Of a stretch of DNA of 16,948 bases, positions 12,299-16,948 are shown piece after piece (the stretch's first letter is position 1; the number at the start of each line of letters is the position of its first letter). The position numbers and the translations under genes were made by a program. Source of the DNA: Anaerolineae bacterium. Lineage in GTDB: Bacteria; Chloroflexota; Anaerolineae; JAAYZQ01. Under the pieces are notes generated by a model, which was given only the letters and a program-made list of their open reading frames with translations, had not been told where the DNA came from and made no database searches. The stretch is from the NCBI GenBank assembly GCA_016929795.1, contig JAFGIA010000292.1, forward strand, positions 1 through 16,948, read 5' to 3'.

Positions 12299-13597
12299 TT
12301 GAAAGTAACAGTCATCGGTGGCGGATCGAGTTACACGCCCGAGCTGGTCACAGGCTTCCTGGAGCGGGTCGAGAGACTGCCCCTGTCAGAGCTGTGGCTG
12401 ATGGACGTGGACAGGGAGCGGCTCGACGTCGTGGGCGGCTTGACACGGCGCATGGTGGCCGCCCACGGCGCGCCGTTCGACGTCCGGTTGGCGACCGACC
12501 GGCGTGAGGCCTTGCGCGACGCACACTATATCATCGTGCAGCTCCGTGTGGGCGGGATGCAGGCGCGGCGTGGGGACGAGTACCTGGGCCGGCGCCACGG
12601 CCTGGTGGGCCAAGAGACCACCGGCGTGGGCGGGCTGGCGAACGCGCTGCGCACCGTGCCGGTAGTCCTCGACATCGCCCGCCAGGCCGCCGAGGTGGCG
12701 CCCGGCGCCCTGCTGGCCAACTTTGCCAATCCGGCCGGCCTGGTCACACAGGCGCTGGCACGCTACGCACCTCAAGTGCCGAGTGTCGGAGTGTGCAACG
12801 TCCCGATCAACGCCGAGGCCGAGATGCTGGCCGCGATCGCCCCGGCACGGGCGATCAAAGCAGAAGAAGCGCAGGGCACGCTCGACACCCTCGGCCTCAA
12901 CCACCTCTCCTGGCACCGTGGCTTCACCATCAACGGCGAGGACGTCTGGCCCGAAATCCTGGCCGGCTACCTGGCGCGCCTCCGGGCGGCGGCCGAGCCC
13001 GACTGGGACCCCGACCTGATCGAGGCGCTGGGCATGATCCCGAACTACTACCTCCACTACTACTATCACACCCCGCGCGCCGTGGCCGCGCAGGCGGCAT
13101 GGCCTCCGTCGCGCGCCGAAGAGGTAATGGCCCTCGAAGCGGAACTGCTGGCCGCCTATGCCGAGCCGGACCGCACCGCGCCGCCGCCCTCGCTCGCCAG
13201 GCGGGGGGGGGCGCGCTACTCCACAGTCGCCACACAGCTCATCGACGCGCACCAGAACGACCTGGGCAGCCGGCAGGTGTTGAACGTCGCGCACCGGGGC
13301 GCAGTGCCCGGCTGGCCGCCAGAGTGGGTGATCGAGATGCCCTGCCGCGTCAGCCGGCGCGGCGTCGAGCCCCTGCCCGCCGCGCCGCTGCCACCCGCCT
13401 GCTTTGGCCTGCTGGCGCACGTCAAGGCCTACGAGCTGCTGGCGGTAGAGGCGGCCGTGCACGGCGACCGCCACGCCGCCTACCAGGCGCTCCTCGCCCA
13501 CCCCCTCGGCCCCCCGGCCGAGCAGATCACGGCGGTACTGGATGACATGCTGGAAGCGAACCGGCTGCACCTGCCCCACTTCTGGAGGAACGCATGA
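12299..13597 (+). CDS. Glycoside hydrolase family 4, 6-phospho-beta-glucosidase-like
   Basis: A 432-residue NAD+- and divalent-metal-dependent GH4 enzyme, which cleaves glycosides by an oxidation-elimination mechanism. The N-terminal Rossmann motif is KVTVIGGGSSYTPE. Metal ligands are Cys166 in VCNVP and His202 in LNHLSW. GGLANALRTVPVVLDI, FANPAG and DLGSRQVLNVAHRGAVPGWP are family blocks. The LNHLSW motif favours the beta-glucosidase/chitobiase branch over alpha-glucosidases. The TTG at 12299 is chosen because AAGGAG lies seven bases upstream; a TTG at 12278 has no ribosome site. The downstream amino-sugar kinase overlaps by four bases (ATGA). With those neighbours, a chitobiose- or muropeptide-derived substrate is plausible. 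A run of nine G at 13203-13211 encodes a conserved Arg-Gly-Gly. Confidence 0.92.
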   Translation: MKVTVIGGGSSYTPELVTGFLERVERLPLSELWLMDVDRERLDVVGGLTRRMVAAHGAPFDVRLATDRREALRDAHYIIVQLRVGGMQARRGDEYLGRRHGLVGQETTGVGGLANALRTVPVVLDIARQAAEVAPGALLANFANPAGLVTQALARYAPQVPSVGVCNVPINAEAEMLAAIAPARAIKAEEAQGTLDTLGLNHLSWHRGFTINGEDVWPEILAGYLARLRAAAEPDWDPDLIEALGMIPNYYLHYYYHTPRAVAAQAAWPPSRAEEVMALEAELLAAYAEPDRTAPPPSLARRGGARYSTVATQLIDAHQNDLGSRQVLNVAHRGAVPGWPPEWVIEMPCRVSRRGVEPLPAAPLPPACFGLLAHVKAYELLAVEAAVHGDRHAAYQALLAHPLGPPAEQITAVLDDMLEANRLHLPHFWRNA

Positions 13598-14571
13598 GCC
13601 ACTACCTCGGGGTGGACGTGGGCGCCACCAAGACCCTGGCCGTCGTGGCCGATGGTGCCGGGCGCGTGGTCGGATCGGGCACCGCCGGACCGGGCAACTG
13701 GGAGGTCGTCGGCTGGCCTGGCCTGCGTGCCGCACTGCGCCAGGCAGTGGACGCCGCACTGGCATCGGCGGCCATCGGGCGCCAGGCGCTGGCCGCGGCG
13801 GGCTTGGGCGTGGCCGGCTATGACTGGCCCGTGCAGGAGGCGCCCACCCATGAAGCGATCGCTGGGTTGGAGCTCAGTGTGCCCTATGGCCTGGTCAACG
13901 ATGCCCTCATCGGCCTCCTCGCCGGCGCCGCCGACGGCTGGGGCGTGGCCGTCGTCGCCGGCACCGGCACCAACTGCCGCGGCCTCGACAGCCAGGGGCG
14001 CGAGGGGCGGGTGACAGGCGGCAGCACAGCCTTTGGCGAGCACGGCGGCGCCGGCGAGATCGTGGCGCGCGCCCTGCAGGACATCTCCCGCGCCTGGTCC
14101 CGGCGCGGCCCGGCGACAGCCCTCACCGCGGCGCTCGTCCACTGGGCCGGCGCGGCACACGCCGCCGATCTCTTCGAAGGACTGATGGTGGGCCGCTACA
14201 CCCTCTCTGCCGCCGCCGCCCCACTCGTTTTCCAGGCGGCCGCCGCCGGCGACACAGTAGCCCGCGAGATCGTGCTGTGGGCCGGCCGGGAATTGGGCAG
14301 CCTGGCCGTCGGCGTGATCCGCCAGCTCCGGCTCGAGGCGGAGACCTTCGACGTGGTGCTGGCCGGCAGCACCTACAAGGGCAGCCCCGACCTGGTGACG
14401 GCGCTGGGCGAGACCGTCCACCAGGTGGCGCCCGGCGCGCGGCTGGTGCGGCTGCACGCCCCACCGGTCGTCGGTGCCGTCCTGCTCGCCTACCGGCAAG
14501 CAGGCCTCGACCACCCCACCCTGCGCCCGCGCCTGATCGAGTCGATCGCAACCCGGACAGCGCACACGTAA
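13594..14571 (+). CDS. BadF/BadG-family kinase, probably N-acetylglucosamine kinase
   Basis: A 325-residue actin-fold ATPase-type sugar kinase. Motifs are [14 protein letters not shown] (phosphate 1), [20 protein letters not shown] with the likely catalytic Asp, [11 protein letters not shown] (phosphate 2) and, late, [10 protein letters not shown] (adenosine site). In GlcNAc kinases of this family the middle motif usually reads like WGxLLGDEGSG; here it is [14 protein letters not shown], a visible variation. The expected reaction is phosphorylation of an amino sugar at C6. It overlaps the GH4 stop by four bases (ATGA), so translational coupling is likely. The following SIS gene is 31 bases away, separated by a short hairpin. 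An N-acetylmuramate or glucosamine kinase is an alternative. Confidence 0.85.
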   Translation: MSHYLGVDVGATKTLAVVADGAGRVVGSGTAGPGNWEVVGWPGLRAALRQAVDAALASAAIGRQALAAAGLGVAGYDWPVQEAPTHEAIAGLELSVPYGLVNDALIGLLAGAADGWGVAVVAGTGTNCRGLDSQGREGRVTGGSTAFGEHGGAGEIVARALQDISRAWSRRGPATALTAALVHWAGAAHAADLFEGLMVGRYTLSAAAAPLVFQAAAAGDTVAREIVLWAGRELGSLAVGVIRQLRLEAETFDVVLAGSTYKGSPDLVTALGETVHQVAPGARLVRLHAPPVVGAVLLAYRQAGLDHPTLRPRLIESIATRTAHT

Positions 14572-14590
14572 CGCAATCCTCTGGATTGCG
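14572..14590 (+). other. Perfect short hairpin between the kinase and SIS genes
   Basis: CGCAATCC and GGATTGCG (8 bp, perfect) enclose TCT. The stem starts one base after the kinase stop and ends immediately before the GAGGAGG ribosome site (from about 14590) of the SIS gene. There is no U-run, so it is more likely an intercistronic stability or translation-tuning element than a terminator. Confidence 0.65.
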
Positions 14591-14602
14591 AGGAGGAAAA
14601 AG

Positions 14603-15640
14603 ATGTCATTCCTGCAAGACGAGATACACCAACAGCCCCAGGTGCTCGCACAGCTACTCGACCAGGAGCTGGAGAACGCCCGGCGGATCGCCGCCCACGT
14701 CCAGTCGCGCGACGTGTGCCATGTCGTCATCGCCGCGCGCGGCACGTCAGACAATGCCGCGCGCTATGGGCAGTACCTGCTGGGGGCGCACAACCGCCTC
14801 CCTGTCGGCCTGGCCACGCCATCGCTCTTTAGCGTCTACAACCAGCCGCCGCGGCTCGACAGCGCACTGGTGATCGGCATCTCACAGTCGGGCCAGTCAC
14901 CCGATATCGTGGCCGTGCTGGCCGAGGGGCGGGCGCAGGGTGCGCCCACACTGGCCATCACCAACGACGCCGGCTCGCCCCTTGCCAGCCAGGCAGACTG
15001 TTTACTCCCCCTGCACGCGGGGCCGGAGCGGTCGGTGGCGGCGACCAAGACCTACACGGCCGAGCTGGCCGCGCTGGCGCTTCTGTCGTGCGCCCTCGAC
15101 CGCGACACAGAGCGGCTGGAGGCGCTGCGCGGCGTGCCCGAACAAGTCGAGCAAGTGCTCACGCGTGAAGAGGGCGTGGCGCAGGCCGTGGCGCGCTACC
15201 GCTACATGGACACGTGCGTCGTGCTCGGGCGGGGCTACAACTATGCCACGGCCTTCGAGATCGCCCTCAAACTCAAAGAGCTGAACTACCTGATCGCCGA
15301 GTCCTACTCCTCGGCCGATTTCATGCACGGGCCGATCGCCGTGGTCGGCAGCGGCTTTCCCGCCCTCGTCGTGGCCCCCAGTGGGCAGATGTACGACACC
15401 ATGCACCGCTTCAGCCTCGAGCTCAAGTCGCGCGGGGCCGAAGTGCTGGCCATCTCGGACCGGCCAGCACTCCTGGCGGAAGCAGTCACCCCCCTGCCGC
15501 TGCCGGCCGGTGTGCCCGAGTGGTTGTCGCCAGTCGTCGCCGTCGTCCCCGGCCAGCTCTTCGCACTCCACCTCACCCTCACCAGGGGCCACGACCCCGA
15601 CCGGCCGGTGGGATTAAAAAAGGTGACAATCACCCGCTAG
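14603..15640 (+). CDS. SIS-domain sugar-phosphate isomerase/deaminase (NagB-II / GlmS C-terminal type)
   Basis: 345 residues with two SIS domains and no glutaminase domain. SIS 1 has [16 protein letters not shown] and the phosphate loop [10 protein letters not shown]; then comes [17 protein letters not shown] 2 has [19 protein letters not shown]. Residues equivalent to the GlmS isomerase active site are kept: Glu226 (KLKELNY), His242 (DFMHGP) and a Lys in the terminal GLKKVTITR. Lacking a glutamine-hydrolysing half, it most likely works in the catabolic direction, deaminating glucosamine-6-phosphate to fructose-6-phosphate and ammonia. The upstream GH4 and kinase genes support this. AgaS-like or fructosamine-6-phosphate enzymes share the fold and are the main alternatives. 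nagA is not in the window. Confidence 0.9.
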   Translation: MSFLQDEIHQQPQVLAQLLDQELENARRIAAHVQSRDVCHVVIAARGTSDNAARYGQYLLGAHNRLPVGLATPSLFSVYNQPPRLDSALVIGISQSGQSPDIVAVLAEGRAQGAPTLAITNDAGSPLASQADCLLPLHAGPERSVAATKTYTAELAALALLSCALDRDTERLEALRGVPEQVEQVLTREEGVAQAVARYRYMDTCVVLGRGYNYATAFEIALKLKELNYLIAESYSSADFMHGPIAVVGSGFPALVVAPSGQMYDTMHRFSLELKSRGAEVLAISDRPALLAEAVTPLPLPAGVPEWLSPVVAVVPGQLFALHLTLTRGHDPDRPVGLKKVTITR

Positions 15641-15650
15641 ACGGTAGAAG

Positions 15651-15674
15651 AATCGGAAGGATGGAAGGTTGGAT
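15651..15674. repeat. Inverted copy of the 8-bp-period repeat
   Basis: GGAAGGAT GGAAGGTTGG is the reverse complement of the pattern at 10761-10790 with one octamer fewer. It lies in the 130-base gap after the SIS gene. Apart from it that gap shows only the ribosome site of the next gene; neither a terminator with a U-run nor a convincing promoter was found. Confidence 0.5.
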
Positions 15675-15770
15675 AAGCCAGGAGCCAGGGGACTCGTGCG
15701 GCTGGTGAGTTCATCTGGCAGGAGGTAGAGCCACTGCTCAGCAGCAGGCACTCCAAGGAGGGAGAGAAAG

Positions 15771-16948
15771 ATGAAAAGCGAGAGTTTGAACATTCAGGTT
15801 GTGCTCCGCTTGGTGCTCATGGCCGCCATCGCCGCTTGTTTTACGGCGGCCATGTGTCCTCCCGTGGCATCGCCGGCATACGCGGACGCGATGGCACCGG
15901 CGTTCGGCGAGACAGTGGCGGGTGCGATCAGCGCCCCGGGCGAGGCCGACAGCTATACAATCGTCGCCAATGCGGGCGACGTGGTGCTGATCCGCGTTAG
16001 CAAGGACGGGGGAGACCTGTGGCCCCAAATTCGTCTCTACGCACCGGCGGGCGCCCTGCTGCAGGAACAGGACGGGTCGACGGCCGCCGAGATGGTGCAG
16101 AGCGTGCCGGAGAGTGGCAGCTACAGCCTCCTGATCAGTGATGGCTATGACGGCACGTACACCGGCAGCTACAAGCTGTACGTGCAGCGCCTGAACCAGC
16201 CGGGCAACGCCCTGGCGCTCACTTTTGGTCAGACGGTGACCGGGGCGATCCCGCAAGCAGCCGAGATGGATACGTTCACGTTCGAGGCCGAGGTGGGCGA
16301 CGTGATCCTGGTCGGCATGAGCCGCACTTCCGGCAGCCTGTGGCCCGAGATCCGCGTCTACAACGCCGCCGGCAGCGCACTGGGCGCCACGAGTGGCACT
16401 GTGCACGCCGAGCTGACCGTGACCGCCTTTCAGACGTGGCGGGTCTATTTACCGGTGGTGGTCAGTGGGCACACGGGGGCCGAGATCGCCGCTACCCGGC
16501 CGGAAGCAGTGCAGCGTGTCGAGGTCACCGTGCCGGGCGCCTACACCATCCTGGTGGGCGATGACTACAACGCGACGTACACCGGCAGCTACAACGTGCA
16601 CCTCCAGCGCCTCAACAACCCCGGCAACGCCACGGCGCTATCCTTCGGGCAGACAGTGGCGGGGAGCATCAGCATGCCGGGCGAGATGGATGCGTATACG
16701 TTCTCCGGCGAAGCGGGCGATGTGGTGCTGGCCGGGATGAGCCTCACGTCGGGCAGCCTGTGGCCGCAGGTCCGGGTGTACGATCCCAACGGCAACCCCG
16801 TGGGCACGGCCAGCGGCTCGGCGCACGCCGAGGTAGTAGCCACACTGCCGGTGGATGGCAGCTACCTCCTGCTCGCCTGCGACGGCTACAACGGCACCTA
16901 CACCGGCAGCTACAACGTGCACCTCCAGCGCCTCAACAACCCCGGCAA
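15771..16948 (+). CDS. Secreted protein of tandem PPC-like repeats (3' end outside window)
   Basis: The frame is open from the ATG at 15771 to the last base: 392 codons, no stop. AAGGAGG lies upstream. The N-terminus has a hydrophobic segment (about 14-27) and a likely signal peptidase I site after SPAYA (residue 38). IAAC at 20-23 could alternatively be a lipobox. Then come three repeats of about 105 residues, each opening with FGQTVxGxI, containing GDVxLxxxSxxSGSLWPxxRxY, and ending YTGSYxxxxQRLNxPGNA (about 45-148, 149-288, 289-392). They resemble bacterial pre-peptidase C-terminal (PPC) beta-sandwich domains, usually found on exported proteins. Repeat 2 has an extra 37 residues. No catalytic domain is visible; one may follow downstream. 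Function beyond export and possible surface or matrix binding is unknown. Confidence 0.85.
   Translation, partial: MKSESLNIQVVLRLVLMAAIAACFTAAMCPPVASPAYADAMAPAFGETVAGAISAPGEADSYTIVANAGDVVLIRVSKDGGDLWPQIRLYAPAGALLQEQDGSTAAEMVQSVPESGSYSLLISDGYDGTYTGSYKLYVQRLNQPGNALALTFGQTVTGAIPQAAEMDTFTFEAEVGDVILVGMSRTSGSLWPEIRVYNAAGSALGATSGTVHAELTVTAFQTWRVYLPVVVSGHTGAEIAATRPEAVQRVEVTVPGAYTILVGDDYNATYTGSYNVHLQRLNNPGNATALSFGQTVAGSISMPGEMDAYTFSGEAGDVVLAGMSLTSGSLWPQVRVYDPNGNPVGTASGSAHAEVVATLPVDGSYLLLACDGYNGTYTGSYNVHLQRLNNPG

Noticed and set aside
12386..13765. 459-codon minus-strand open frame
   Set aside because: It is antisense to the GH4 and kinase genes, crosses their junction, and has shadow-type composition. 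No ribosome site or family motif was seen.
13480..14754. 424-codon minus-strand open frame
   Set aside because: It is antisense to the kinase and SIS genes; the translation looks like complement-strand composition with no motif.
1..16948. tRNA, rRNA or recognised riboswitch
   Set aside because: No cloverleaf, rRNA segment or known aptamer pattern was recognised by eye on either strand. A covariance-model search would be needed to exclude small or divergent RNAs.

Overview
The window is GC-rich, densely coded DNA, bacterial by every sign. It uses ATG and TTG starts, good Shine-Dalgarno sites, and sigma70-like promoters with TATAAT -10 boxes. No taxonomic marker (rRNA, ribosomal protein) is present. 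The gene set suggests a Chloroflexota member, perhaps Anaerolineae or Caldilineae: dnaK-dnaJ-MerR-like stress operon, GH4 enzyme without a PTS, B12-binding radical SAM protein, and a secreted PPC-repeat protein with an internal 'VYLPVV' motif. This placement is an inference of moderate confidence.

Layout. (1) 24-3836, minus strand: a stress operon read dnaK, dnaJ/cbpA, MerR-like chaperone modulator, UspA. grpE is not in it. The 336-bp divergent gap upstream (3837-4172) holds a four-copy 11-bp repeat array ahead of dnaK, a dnaK leader hairpin, and a TATAAT promoter for the opposite operon. (2) 4173-8157, plus strand: aldo/keto reductase, Old-Yellow-Enzyme-type ene-reductase, and a fused GHMP sugar kinase / GalU-like nucleotidyltransferase. 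(3) 8135-8318: two tandem 88-bp inverted-repeat units that supply the stop codon of the fusion gene. (4) 8336-9610: metallo-beta-lactamase-fold hydrolase and Nudix hydrolase, which converge on (5) glucokinase (9618-10589, minus). (6) 10831-12180: B12-binding radical SAM protein, divergent from glk, each with its own promoter. (7) A third inverted-repeat element at 12181-12261. (8) 12299-15640: GH4 glycosidase, BadF-type amino-sugar kinase and SIS-domain deaminase/isomerase, an apparent amino-sugar or 6-phospho-glycoside catabolic operon. (9) From 15771 to the window edge: a secreted protein of tandem PPC-like repeats, incomplete at its 3' end.

How the parts fit. Most of the plus strand concerns sugars: trapping of glucose (glk), activation of a free sugar to a nucleotide sugar (kinase-GalU fusion), and breakdown of (amino)glycosides toward fructose-6-phosphate (GH4, kinase, NagB-II/GlmS-like). 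The least described items are three small MITE-like palindromic elements with 15-bp terminal inverted repeats and 8-bp target duplications, all sitting exactly at gene 3' ends; the helically phased repeat array before dnaK; and the kinase-pyrophosphorylase fusion.
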